Positions 7,739-14,330 of a stretch of 22,569 nt of DNA are shown here, piece after piece. The stretch comes from an uncultured Negativicutes bacterium (lineage in GTDB: Bacteria; Bacillota; Negativicutes; Acidaminococcales; Acidaminococcaceae), in contig CALAZX010000258.1 of NCBI GenBank assembly GCA_937926555.1, positions 1 through 22,569 on the forward strand. Reading direction: 5' to 3'. The position numbers and the translations under genes are program-made. The first letter of the stretch is position 1. The number at the start of each line of letters is the position of its first letter. The notes beneath the pieces were generated by a model that saw only the letters and a program-made list of their open reading frames with translations, did not search any database and was not told the origin of the DNA.

Positions 7739-8251
7739 ATGAACTGGACACAGGAACTGATCATAGAGAAACTCAGCGAGCTGCTGGGAGTAAGACCGGA
7801 GAAGAAGCAGGGCGCCTTCACCACCGACTACATCTTCCCCAACCCTCATGGCGGAGCCCCCGCCACCTTCTCCTTCGAGAAGGACCACGACATCCAGATG
7901 ACACTGCGGAAGACACCCCGCTACTATCCTACGGAGTGCACCGCCATCGACCAGCTGATGCAGGACGTGGGCGACTACACGAAAGGGAAGAGGGCCATCC
8001 TCTCCTACTGCGACCGGGACGGCAAGCAGTCCGGCAGTGACCGCTTCATCTCCACCTTCCTGCTGAAAGACATGGACCGTGACAAACTGGAGCGCTTCCT
8101 GCTGCGGATCGGCCTCATCCACACTGAGGAGCTGTCTTACCTGCTCCTCACCGGCGGCTACATCAACGCCGGTTTCTGGGATCCGGCCCTGGATTTCCGC
8201 TTCCGCCAGAAAGGCGCGGACATCATCCGGGAGGCAGGCCCCGCGAAATAA
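7739..8251 (+). CDS. Protein of unknown function, 170 aa
   Basis: I do not recognise this protein. It is soluble, with no signal peptide or membrane segment. It begins with an amphipathic helix (MNWTQELIIEKLSELLGV) and has a central charged region with single cysteines in TECTAI and SYCDRDG. A leucine-rich helical stretch follows (KLERFLLRIGLIHTEEL, about 117-133), and the C-terminal part has GGYINAGFWDP and DFRFRQKGADII. Coding character is good: GC-rich third positions like its neighbours, and AGGAGGG seven bases before the ATG. It stands alone between two terminators, convergent with the TSCPD gene. The promoter at 7590 may serve it. Confidence 0.8.
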   Translation: MNWTQELIIEKLSELLGVRPEKKQGAFTTDYIFPNPHGGAPATFSFEKDHDIQMTLRKTPRYYPTECTAIDQLMQDVGDYTKGKRAILSYCDRDGKQSGSDRFISTFLLKDMDRDKLERFLLRIGLIHTEELSYLLLTGGYINAGFWDPALDFRFRQKGADIIREAGPAK

Positions 8252-8352
8252 GGGGATTTCTTCATCAGCTGCGGAAACACTTCTCCGACACCAGTCGGCG
8301 CTTGCGGACTCCCATCGGCAGGCAAAGCCGCGGAAACCGAATAAAGAAACAA

Positions 8353-8395
8353 AAAAGCTTCGGCGCATGGTATCATTCCATGCCCGAAGCTTTTC
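8353..8395. terminator. Bidirectional terminator between convergent genes
   Basis: A long stem with one bulged base: AAAAGCTTCGG with CCGAAGCTTTT (11 bp) and GCATGG with CCATGC (6 bp) around a 7-base loop. T tracts follow on both strands, with the longer run on the minus strand. It would end both the 170-aa gene (plus) and the TSCPD gene (minus). Confidence 0.85.
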
Positions 8396-8449
8396 TCATG
8401 TCCGGAAACAGCACCATCATCTCTGACAGCGCCGTCATTCCGGTTTCTC

Positions 8450-8722
8450 TCATTCTTTTCCGCTGTCCTCCAGGGACTTGTCATAAGCCGTCCGCACAGC
8501 CAGAGCCAGCTGGTCGGCGCAGGAGGTGCCGCGGGTGCCGCAGAGATTGCCCTTCAGATAGGACTCGATCTGCTCCACCGTCATCCCGTCAACCAGACGG
8601 CCGATCGCCTTCAGGTTGCCGTTGCAGCCACCGGTGAACTCCACATCTTTCACCCGGTCCCCCTCCAGGGAGAACGCTATTTTCCGGGGACAGATGCCCC
8701 TGGGAATCATCTCAAAACGCAT
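8450..8722 (-). CDS. TSCPD-domain protein
   Basis: This small 90-residue cytoplasmic protein contains the name-giving TSCADQLA motif at residues 67-74. The family also appears as a C-terminal domain of some class II ribonucleotide reductases and as free-standing 80-90 aa proteins of unknown role. Four cysteines are conserved in character: ICPRKI (C11), GGCNGN (C33), LCGTRG (C61) and TSC (C68), which could bind a metal. The ATG at 8722 has AGGTGA four bases upstream; a GTG five codons earlier would overlap that site. It is the last gene after thiC and the SDF transporter, with 89 bases to the transporter stop and a strong terminator downstream. Confidence 0.8.
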   Translation of the reverse strand: MRFEMIPRGICPRKIAFSLEGDRVKDVEFTGGCNGNLKAIGRLVDGMTVEQIESYLKGNLCGTRGTSCADQLALAVRTAYDKSLEDSGKE

Positions 8723-8811
8723 TGTATCACCTTTCACAAAAATACTTCTGCCGGATCTCTCCGGTCACGCCGCATCCGCGGACCTTACCGCAGGCTGCCG
8801 GCAAGAGGCCG

Positions 8812-9984
8812 TCACTTCCAGCCCAGTTTGTCCGCCAGATAGGCGGTGACGCCGGTACCGGTCACGTTGAGCAGGGTGCGGACGGCGTCCAGGAAACGCT
8901 CCGCCACCACCAGCAGCCCGACGCTCTCCGCCGGCAGACCCAGCAGCTGGCTGAGGCAGAGGAGCAGGAACAGTCCCCCGGAGGGGATGCCGCTGCCCGC
9001 CCAGACAGCCACCACGATCAGCACCGCCAGCACCACGTAATAACCGGGAATCAGCACCAGTCCGCTGAACTGGATGGCCACCATCAGGGCCAGTCCCAGG
9101 TAGAAGGCGGTGCCCGGTCCGTTCACCAGGCTGCCCAGTTCCACCAGGGCCTCCGCCCGTTCAGGATCCACGCCCATACGCTCCAGGTTGTGGGCGCTCT
9201 CCCTGGCGCTGCGCCGGGAGGAGCAGCCGGTCACCGCACGGAGCATCACCGGCAGGAAGAAGCTCCTGAAATGCCGCAGGCAGTCCTTGCCGCAGCGGCG
9301 CAGGAGCAGTCCGTAGACCAGCGCGCCGTAAGCCAGCGCCACCAGTCCGCCCAGCAAGATGATCTTGGCCAGAGGCGCCAGGATCTGCCGGCCGCTCAGG
9401 GCCGCCAGGGGGATCAGCAGCGCCGCCACCCCCGCGGGGGCCAGCCGCAGCAGCATCTCGCCCATGGTTCCCAGCAGCTCGGCGAAGGACTCCAGGGTAT
9501 TCCCCGCGGCAGCCCCCCGCTCATCCATCCTCCCGATGGCCAGTCCGCCCAGGAAACAGAGGAAGAGCACTTCCGGCAGGAGCAGCTGCACCATGCGGAA
9601 GACCTCCCCCGGCTCCGGCGGGAAGAACGGCAGACCCAGCCCGGGCTTCGTCAGATAGCCCAGCCAGAGACCCAGCACCCCGCCGCCGGCGGTGAGCAGC
9701 ACGAAAAGCGTCACGGCCAGACGGGGAACCTGACCCGGCCGCCAGGCGTCCGTCAGGCGCCGCACACCCCGGAACAGGCCCAGACAGGCCAGGGGTATCC
9801 CCACCAGAAACAGCAGCCGTATATAGAGAATCCCCACCGGCAGCACATAGAACGTCACCGCCTTCGACCAGGACTCACTCAGACTGATCAGGAGCCCCAC
9901 CAGCAGACTGATGATGAACACCACCGTCTCCGTGACGCTCCGGTTCACCCGCCAGTGCAGGCTGTTTCCACCCGGTAATTCCAT
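8812..9984 (-). CDS. Divergent SDF-family (dicarboxylate/amino acid:cation symporter-like) transporter
   Basis: This 390-residue polytopic membrane protein has the SDF (PF00375, GltPh-like) plan. N-terminal helices are followed by GTMGEMLLRLAPAGVAALLI, a serine-rich hairpin region, the broken helix 7, a glycine-rich hairpin (WAGSGIPSGGLFLLL), and the helix-8 signature ERFLDAVRTLLNVTG. It is strikingly degenerate. The usual NMDGT is NGPGT (288-292). The usual NVTGD ends in T (T377). HP1 reads CSSRRSARES instead of a Ser-rich SSxATLP motif. D366, R369 and N373 of helix 8 are kept. In characterised homologues the lost acids (D312 and D405 of GltPh) serve sodium binding, so coupling is probably altered. 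The ATG at 9984 follows GTGAGGG. It begins 71 bases after thiC with no terminator between. Substrate unknown. Confidence 0.85.
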   Translation of the reverse strand: MELPGGNSLHWRVNRSVTETVVFIISLLVGLLISLSESWSKAVTFYVLPVGILYIRLLFLVGIPLACLGLFRGVRRLTDAWRPGQVPRLAVTLFVLLTAGGGVLGLWLGYLTKPGLGLPFFPPEPGEVFRMVQLLLPEVLFLCFLGGLAIGRMDERGAAAGNTLESFAELLGTMGEMLLRLAPAGVAALLIPLAALSGRQILAPLAKIILLGGLVALAYGALVYGLLLRRCGKDCLRHFRSFFLPVMLRAVTGCSSRRSARESAHNLERMGVDPERAEALVELGSLVNGPGTAFYLGLALMVAIQFSGLVLIPGYYVVLAVLIVVAVWAGSGIPSGGLFLLLCLSQLLGLPAESVGLLVVAERFLDAVRTLLNVTGTGVTAYLADKLGWK

Positions 9985-10055
9985 TACGCATCCCTCACGA
10001 TCCGTCTATCCCTGCGGCACCGGTCCCGTCAGGCGGGTTGGCGCCTCCTTCAGGC

Positions 10056-11351
10056 TCAGCGGCCTTTCTTCGTCAGATACTCGTTGACAATCTTCACGGC
10101 GCAGTAATCGCCGCACATGGAGCAGCCTTCCTCGTCCTCTTTGTTCTTCAGGCTGCGGTATTTCTTCGCTTTCACCGGATCCAGTGCCAGGTCCAGCTGC
10201 GCTTTCCAGTCCAGCTCTTTTCTGGCCCGGGCCATCTTCATGTCCCATTCCCAGGCCTTCTTGTTGCCACGGGCCAGGTCGGCGGCATGGGCCGCGATCT
10301 TGGCGGCGATTACGCCCTGGCGCACATCCTCCATGTCAGGCAGGCCCAGATGCTCCGCCGGGGTCACATAGCAGAGGAAGTCCGCGCCGGACACGGCGGC
10401 CATGGTCCCGCCGATGGCGCTGGTGATATGGTCGTAGCCGGGAGCCACGTCGGTCACCAGGGGCCCCAGCACGTAGAAAGGTGCGCCGTGACAGAGACGT
10501 TTCTGCAGTTTCATGTTGGTGGCGATCTGGTCGAAGGGAACGTGTCCCGGACCCTCGCACATGATCTGGACGCCGCGGTCCCAGGCACGCTGGGTCAGCT
10601 CGCCGATATTCAGCAGCTCCTGGATCTGGGCACGGTCGGTGGCGTCGGCCAGGCATCCCGGACGGAGTCCGTCACCCAGGCTGATGGTCACGTCGTACTG
10701 CTCGCAGATATCCAGGATCTCATCGTAGTATTCGTACAGGGGGTTCTCCTGCTCGTTATGGAGCATCCAGCCGGTGATGAAGCTGCCGCCACGGCTGACA
10801 ACGTCCATGACACGGCCTTCGCCGGTGAGCTGTTTCAGCACCTGCCGGTTGATGCCGCAGTGGATGGTGAGGAAATCCGCACCGTCCTCCGCCTGGGTCC
10901 GGATGGCGTTCATCAGGTCGTCCTTGGTCATCTCCACCACGGCGCCCCGCTCCTTGATGGTCTCCACGGCGGCCTGGTAGATGGGCACCGTGCCCACCAT
11001 GACGGTGGACGCGTCGATGATGGCCCGGCGGGAGGCATCGATATTGTCGCCGGTGGACAGGTCCATGACGGAGTCCGCGCCGGCCTCCACAGCCGCTTCC
11101 AGTTTGGCGATCTCCGGAGCCGGGTCCGGATAGTCGCTGGATGTGCCGATATTGGCGTTGACTTTCACGCTCAGCCCCTCGCCCACACCGCAGGGGATGA
11201 GGTTCTTATGGTTGATGTTGCAGCAGATGGCGATGGTGCCGGCCGCAACTCTCTCTCTGATCAGTTCCGCGGACAGTCCTTCCTGCTCCGCAACCATTCT
11301 CATCGCATCTGTGATCTTGCCCTGTCTTGCCCATTGCATCTGTGTTGTCAT
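10056..11351 (-). CDS. thiC: Phosphomethylpyrimidine synthase ThiC
   Basis: This 431-residue radical-SAM enzyme converts aminoimidazole ribotide to the hydroxymethylpyrimidine phosphate moiety of thiamine. Recognisable are NHKNLIPCGVGEGLSVKVNA, MDLSTGDNID, MCEGPGHVPFDQIATNM, VLGPLVTDVAPGYDHITSAI and the C-terminal cluster motif CSMCGDYCAVK. The cysteine spacing is CX2CX3C rather than the CX2CX4C of the long enterobacterial-type enzymes. I believe this is normal for the short clade, but an alignment should confirm it. The ATG at 11351 has GGAGG ten bases upstream. It is the first gene of a likely thiC - transporter - TSCPD operon. No other thiamine genes are in the window, and there is no room for a TPP riboswitch ahead of it. 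Confidence 0.97.
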   Translation of the reverse strand: MTTQMQWARQGKITDAMRMVAEQEGLSAELIRERVAAGTIAICCNINHKNLIPCGVGEGLSVKVNANIGTSSDYPDPAPEIAKLEAAVEAGADSVMDLSTGDNIDASRRAIIDASTVMVGTVPIYQAAVETIKERGAVVEMTKDDLMNAIRTQAEDGADFLTIHCGINRQVLKQLTGEGRVMDVVSRGGSFITGWMLHNEQENPLYEYYDEILDICEQYDVTISLGDGLRPGCLADATDRAQIQELLNIGELTQRAWDRGVQIMCEGPGHVPFDQIATNMKLQKRLCHGAPFYVLGPLVTDVAPGYDHITSAIGGTMAAVSGADFLCYVTPAEHLGLPDMEDVRQGVIAAKIAAHAADLARGNKKAWEWDMKMARARKELDWKAQLDLALDPVKAKKYRSLKNKEDEEGCSMCGDYCAVKIVNEYLTKKGR

Positions 11352-11387
11352 GATAGTTTTTCCTCCGCAATAGAATAATGTAGGTTA

Positions 11388-11404
11388 CTGATACTTCCTG
11401 ATAC
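11388..11404. promoter_or_regulatory. Phased direct repeat upstream of thiC
   Basis: CTGATAC occurs at 11388-11394 and again at 11398-11404, exactly 10 bases apart (one helical turn). This fills the space where the thiC -35 box would be. Candidate -10 boxes (TACATT or TATTCT on the minus strand, 11372-11382) lack a good -35, so the repeat could be an activator site. The whole gap between the tRNA terminator and the thiC start is about 50 bases. Confidence 0.45.
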
Positions 11405-11433
11405 AAAAAAACCGGCTCCTCTACGGGCCGGCT
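11405..11433 (-). terminator. Terminator after tRNA-Leu
   Basis: On the minus strand AGCCGGC (11427-11433) pairs with GCCGGTT (11410-11416) across a 10-base loop and runs into TTTTTT. It separates the tRNA-Leu transcript from thiC. Confidence 0.8.
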
Positions 11434-11439
11434 GGTTCC

Positions 11440-11523
11440 TGGTGCGGGTGACAGGAGTTGAACCTGCATGGGTTACCCCGCCAGATCCTAAGTCTGGTGC
11501 GTCTGCCATTCCGCCACACCCGC
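11440..11523 (-). tRNA. tRNA-Leu (anticodon TAG)
   Basis: The cloverleaf has a 7-bp acceptor stem GCGGGTG/CACCCGC. The anticodon arm is CCAGA-CTTAGGA-TCTGG with TAG at positions 34-36. A long variable arm typical of class II tRNAs is present, the T arm contains GGTTCAACTCC, and an encoded ACCA end follows. A dedicated promoter lies upstream and a terminator downstream. Confidence 0.95.
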
Positions 11524-11544
11524 GAAACAAATGATACTATTGTT

Positions 11545-11573
11545 ATTTTAAATTAATAAAGATAAGGTGTCAA
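11545..11573 (-). promoter_or_regulatory. Promoter of tRNA-Leu
   Basis: On the minus strand TTGACA (11568-11573), 17 bases, TAAAAT (11545-11550), immediately after the tRNA-Lys terminator. The -35 is perfect and the -10 matches at five of six. Confidence 0.8.
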
Positions 11574-11581
11574 TGAAATAA

Positions 11582-11610
11582 TAAAACCCCCGTTCCTCAC
11601 GGAACGAGGG
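11582..11610 (-). terminator. Terminator after tRNA-Lys
   Basis: On the minus strand CCCTCGTTCC (11601-11610) pairs with GGAACGGGGG (11587-11596) around a GTGA loop, with one wobble, followed by TTTTATTAT. Confidence 0.85.
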
Positions 11611-11619
11611 TTGATTCTC

Positions 11620-11695
11620 TGGTGATCCATCCGCGACTCGAACGCGGGACGCCCTGATTAAAAGTCAGGTGCTCTACCAACTGAGCTAATGGACC
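11620..11695 (-). tRNA. tRNA-Lys (anticodon TTT)
   Basis: The acceptor stem is GGTCCAT/ATGGATC (one G-T pair). The D arm contains AGCTCAGTTGGTAGAGC. The anticodon arm is CTGA-CTTTTAA-TCAG with TTT at 34-36, the T arm is GTTCGAGTC, and CCA is encoded. It is the last gene of the His-Gln-Lys transcript. Confidence 0.96.
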
Positions 11696-11703
11696 GTATA
11701 AAT

Positions 11704-11779
11704 TGGCTGGGGTGGCAGGGCTCGAACCTACGCATACAGGAGTCAAAGTCCTGTGCCTTACCGACTTGGCTACACCCCA
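11704..11779 (-). tRNA. tRNA-Gln (anticodon TTG)
   Basis: The acceptor stem is TGGGGTG/CACCCCA with discriminator G and encoded CCA. The anticodon arm is CAGGA-CTTTGAC-TCCTG with TTG at 34-36, and the T loop is GTTCGAGCC. The U1-A72 first pair is typical of tRNA-Gln. Confidence 0.95.
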
Positions 11780-11794
11780 AGTTGTCGATAAATG

Positions 11795-11871
11795 TGGGGT
11801 GACTGGTGGGGATCGAACCCACGCGTAACGGAGCCACAATCCGCCGTGTTAACCGCTTCACCACAGCCACC
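11795..11871 (-). tRNA. tRNA-His (anticodon GTG)
   Basis: The acceptor stem is GTGGCTG/CAGTCAC. An extra 5' G (11871) sits opposite discriminator C, the G-1 feature of tRNA-His, and CCA is encoded. The anticodon loop TTGTGGC gives GTG. It is the first gene after the tandem promoters. Confidence 0.95.
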
Positions 11872-11900
11872 ATTTCAAACACTGCTTAATGACAAGCGCT

Positions 11901-11929
11901 ATTATACTACATGTTTTTAAACTTGTCAA
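11901..11929 (-). promoter_or_regulatory. Proximal tRNA operon promoter (perfect consensus)
   Basis: On the minus strand TTGACA (11924-11929), 17 bases, TATAAT (11901-11906): both boxes and the spacing are the exact sigma-A consensus. The start falls about 20 bases ahead of tRNA-His. Confidence 0.92.
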
Positions 11930-11975
11930 CTAGCAATTTGGACTTTGTCAACCTTTTCGCAAAGGTTCCTTACCT

Positions 11976-12003
11976 ACTATAACACAAATCCCCTGCTTGT
12001 CAA
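11976..12003 (-). promoter_or_regulatory. Distal tRNA operon promoter
   Basis: On the minus strand TTGACA (11998-12003), 16 bases, TATAGT (11976-11981). Between it and the proximal promoter is a 7-bp hairpin (AACCTTT/AAAGGTT, 11950-11967) and a third TTGACA (11946-11951) with no matching -10. Confidence 0.7.
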
Positions 12004-12032
12004 CAGTTTCCGGCTTTCTTTTTACAGATTCC

Positions 12033-12063
12033 GCCGGAACCGCCTCTGTGGCACGGTTCCGGC
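12033..12063 (-). terminator. Hairpin downstream of sdaAA, possible terminator
   Basis: A perfect 10-bp stem (GCCGGAACCG 12033-12042 with CGGTTCCGGC 12054-12063) and 11-base loop lie just after the sdaAA stop. No T tract follows on the minus strand, so it may protect the message 3' end or terminate inefficiently. Confidence 0.45.
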
Positions 12064-12073
12064 AGCAGGACAG

Positions 12074-12982
12074 TCAGTCTTTCTTTTTCCCCGCGGCGAA
12101 ATAGTTCCGGGCCCATTCCCGGGCCGTGGGAGTGGCGGCCATACCGCCGCCTGCGGTCTCACGCAGGGAGGAGGACATGCAGTTGCCCACCAGTTTCATG
12201 GCGTCGATGGCCTCGTCCGCCGGGATGAAGCTGCCGATATCCGCCAGGGACATCTCCGCCGCCAGGAGCGCCTGCATGACGCTGCCGGCGTTCCGTTTGA
12301 TGCAGGGCACTTCCACCAGGCCCGCCACAGGGTCGCAGACCAGGCCCAGCATGTTTTTGAAGACAATGCTGATGGCCGCGTCGATCTGTTTCCCGTCGCC
12401 GCCCAGCATATGCACAGCGGCACCTGCCGCCATGGCCGCGCCGCTGCCGCATTCCGCCTGGCAGCCGCCGCTGGCCCCGGAGATGGAGGCCCGGTTGGCG
12501 ATGACCTCGCCAATCATGCCCGCCACCAGAAGGCCTTCCAGCACCGTCTCCCGGCTGAGGCCGTAATGTTTCCGCAACGCCAGGAGCATACCCGGCAGCA
12601 CGCCGCTGGCCCCCGCCGTGGGAGCCGCCACGATACGGCCCATGGCCGCGTTGCACTCCGCCGTCGCCAGGGAGAACACAACCGCGTCACTGGCCACCGG
12701 ACCCAGCAGTGTGGGCTGTTCACCCTTCTGCCGCTCTTCCAGCATCTCTCTCATCTTTTTCGCGGAGCCACCGGTGAGTCCGCTGTTGGAGCGGACGCCG
12801 GTGAGGCCGAAATCTACGGCCTCCTCCATCACCGTGAGCATGGCGGACATCTTCTCCATCACCTGCTCCGGCGTGCATTCCATCTGGGCCGCCGCCCTGT
12901 CGCGCAGGTATTCGAAAAGCCCCTGCTTCTTCTCTTCCGCATCCCGGACCATCTGGCTCCAGGAAAGTTTATCGTATTTCAT
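12074..12982 (-). CDS. sdaAA: L-serine dehydratase, Fe-S type, alpha subunit
   Basis: This 302-residue catalytic subunit of the oxygen-sensitive 4Fe-4S L-serine deaminase converts serine to pyruvate and ammonia. Typical motifs are SNSGLTGGSAKKM (about 65-77), VAAPTAGASGVLPG, SISGASGGCQAECGSG, and VCDPVAGLVEVPCIKRN. C178, C216 and C227 are the likely cluster ligands. The chain ends in the usual CMSSSLRETAGGGMAATP stretch. Length matches the separate alpha subunit. The ATG at 12982 has AGAAGGAG five bases upstream; the frame opens nine codons earlier inside the upstream spacer. It starts 16 bases after sdaAB, so the two are translated from one message. The pyruvate formed is the substrate of the NifJ enzyme encoded elsewhere in the window. 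Confidence 0.97.
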   Translation of the reverse strand: MKYDKLSWSQMVRDAEEKKQGLFEYLRDRAAAQMECTPEQVMEKMSAMLTVMEEAVDFGLTGVRSNSGLTGGSAKKMREMLEERQKGEQPTLLGPVASDAVVFSLATAECNAAMGRIVAAPTAGASGVLPGMLLALRKHYGLSRETVLEGLLVAGMIGEVIANRASISGASGGCQAECGSGAAMAAGAAVHMLGGDGKQIDAAISIVFKNMLGLVCDPVAGLVEVPCIKRNAGSVMQALLAAEMSLADIGSFIPADEAIDAMKLVGNCMSSSLRETAGGGMAATPTAREWARNYFAAGKKKD

Positions 12983-12998
12983 ACAGTCTCCTTCTCTA

Positions 12999-13664
12999 TC
13001 AGGACACACGGTCCACGAACCGGACGTTCAGCACCGGATCCAGTTTCTCCAGCTGACGCACCACTGCCTCGGGCACTTCCTGGTCGCACTCCATCACCAT
13101 GGAGGCCACGCCGCCCTTGTTGTCGCGGAACACCCGCATGGAGGCGATGTTGATGCCCTTCATGGCCAGGATCGTGCTGACAACCGCCACCACGCCGGGT
13201 TCGTCCCGGTGGGGAATCAGCAGTGCCGGCATGCTGCCGGTGAGCTCCACGGCGAATCCGTCGATGGATGTGACCTTCACCTGGCCGCCGCCGATGGAGG
13301 ACCCGATCACCTCACAGGAGCCGTGCTCCTCATCCTCCAGCTTGAACCACACCGTGTTGGGATGGGCCATGCTGCCCAGGTCCACACGGTCAAAAGTGTA
13401 CTGCAGACCTTCCTTCTCCGCCAGCTCCAGGGCCTGGGGAATCCGCAGGTCGTCGGGCTGCCAGCCCATGAGACCAGCCGCCAGGGCCCGGTCGGTGCCG
13501 TGCCCCTTGTAGGTGTGGGCGAAGGAGCCGTGCAGCAGGATCTCCGCCTTCACCGGACGGCCGCCCAGGATAGCCGCGGCCAGCAGTCCCAGCCGGCAGG
13601 CTCCCGCCGTGTGGGAACTGGACGGACCGATCATCACCGGCCCGATAATATCAAATATGTTCAT
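12999..13664 (-). CDS. sdaAB: L-serine dehydratase, Fe-S type, beta subunit
   Basis: This 221-residue beta subunit begins with FDIIGPVMIGPSSSHTAGA (4-22), the serine-dehydratase beta signature. It then has GSFAHTYKGHGTDRALAAG and the HPNTVWF stretch. It ends with an ACT domain (about 147-210) containing RDEPGVVAVVSTILAMKGIN. ACT domains in this family bind serine and regulate activity or help assembly. The ATG at 13664 follows GAGGGAGA. It lies between the HutP-like gene (90 bases upstream, no terminator) and sdaAA (16 bases downstream), so all three are probably one operon. Confidence 0.96.
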   Translation of the reverse strand: MNIFDIIGPVMIGPSSSHTAGACRLGLLAAAILGGRPVKAEILLHGSFAHTYKGHGTDRALAAGLMGWQPDDLRIPQALELAEKEGLQYTFDRVDLGSMAHPNTVWFKLEDEEHGSCEVIGSSIGGGQVKVTSIDGFAVELTGSMPALLIPHRDEPGVVAVVSTILAMKGINIASMRVFRDNKGGVASMVMECDQEVPEAVVRQLEKLDPVLNVRFVDRVS

Positions 13665-13754
13665 AGTCTCTCCCTCGTGCATTCCGCGCCGGGTCCTCAT
13701 GTCCCCGCGCCAGTCTTCTCATGCGGTGCGCTCTCCGCGCCGCCGCCCGTCCTG

Positions 13755-14192
13755 CTATTCCACCAGGTCCAGACTGCGGTGGGCCAGTCCCACGCAGAGC
13801 TCGTTCAGGTTCAGCACGCCCACGGACATGAAGATGGCCACGCAGAGATGCTCCCCGCAACGGGCGATACCGATCTTGCCGCCCACGTTGAAGCCCATGG
13901 CTTTCACCTTCAGCTGCTCCAGGGCCTCATGGGCCGCTCCCGCCACAGCGCCGGCGCCCACATGGCTCACCTTCACGATGTCCTCGCGCTGGGCCGCCAC
14001 CACGGCGCGCTCCACGATCTTGGCGATGGATGTCTGGAACTGTCCGCCGAAATCCACGCCCGCGGCGCGGATTCCCTGCTCCGCCAGGAGCGCCTTCATC
14101 TTCTGCTCCTCGGCACGGTTCGCCGTCACGGCGATTTTCAGCGCCGCCCGTCCGATATCCACACTGGTGAAATCTCTCATATCATGTTCCAT
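13755..14192 (-). CDS. HutP-family RNA-binding regulator-like protein
   Basis: This 145-residue protein matches the HutP (PF09021) plan in length and pattern. It has an N-terminal DIGRAALKIAVTANRAEEQ (12-30), a central helix ending in AGAAHEALEQL (85-95), GFNVGGKIGIARC (100-112) and a C-terminal beta segment CVAIFMSVGVLNLNELCVG (117-135), followed by a histidine (H138). HutP of Bacillus subtilis is a histidine- and Mg-dependent hexamer that binds NAG triplets in RNA and prevents termination ahead of the hut genes. Here the partner genes are serine dehydratase, so the ligand and target may differ. The assignment is from pattern memory, not a search. Start ATG at 14192 has GGGAGG eight bases upstream. 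It is first in the operon with its own promoter and structured leader. Confidence 0.6.
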   Translation of the reverse strand: MEHDMRDFTSVDIGRAALKIAVTANRAEEQKMKALLAEQGIRAAGVDFGGQFQTSIAKIVERAVVAAQREDIVKVSHVGAGAVAGAAHEALEQLKVKAMGFNVGGKIGIARCGEHLCVAIFMSVGVLNLNELCVGLAHRSLDLVE

Positions 14193-14283
14193 GATGCCTG
14201 CCTCCCTACCGTAACTACCCTCTCATGCGCCCCGTGACGGAACGGCCTTCCGGCCCGCCCCGGCGGACATGGTATGTCTTCGC

Positions 14284-14312
14284 GCCGGACCGCCCGAAGG
14301 GCGGAATCCGGC
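14284..14312 (-). promoter_or_regulatory. Structured leader hairpin of the hutP-like - sdaAB - sdaAA operon
   Basis: The message leader folds into GCCGGA/TCCGGC and CCGCCC/GGGCGG around a TTC loop with a small internal loop. A second hairpin (GGCC-GGAA-GGCC, 14244-14255) follows. No T tract is present, so these are not simple terminators. Between the second hairpin and the start codon, 14197-14224 contains several NAG triplets. Confidence 0.5.
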
Positions 14313-14330
14313 ATTTTCATCATACTGAAT

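Noticed and set aside
10085..10120. CX2CX3C rather than CX2CX4C cysteine spacing in ThiC
   Set aside because: At first it looked like a damaged cluster motif, but I believe the shorter ThiC clade normally has this spacing. An alignment of short-clade ThiC would settle it.
5785..11396. CTGATACTT shared by the MocR promoter region (5785) and the thiC repeat (11388)
   Set aside because: A nine-base match between two AT-rich regions in 22 kb is not strong enough without further copies.
11348..11882. Short open frames across 11348-11882
   Set aside because: They are translations of the four tRNA genes and have no coding signals.
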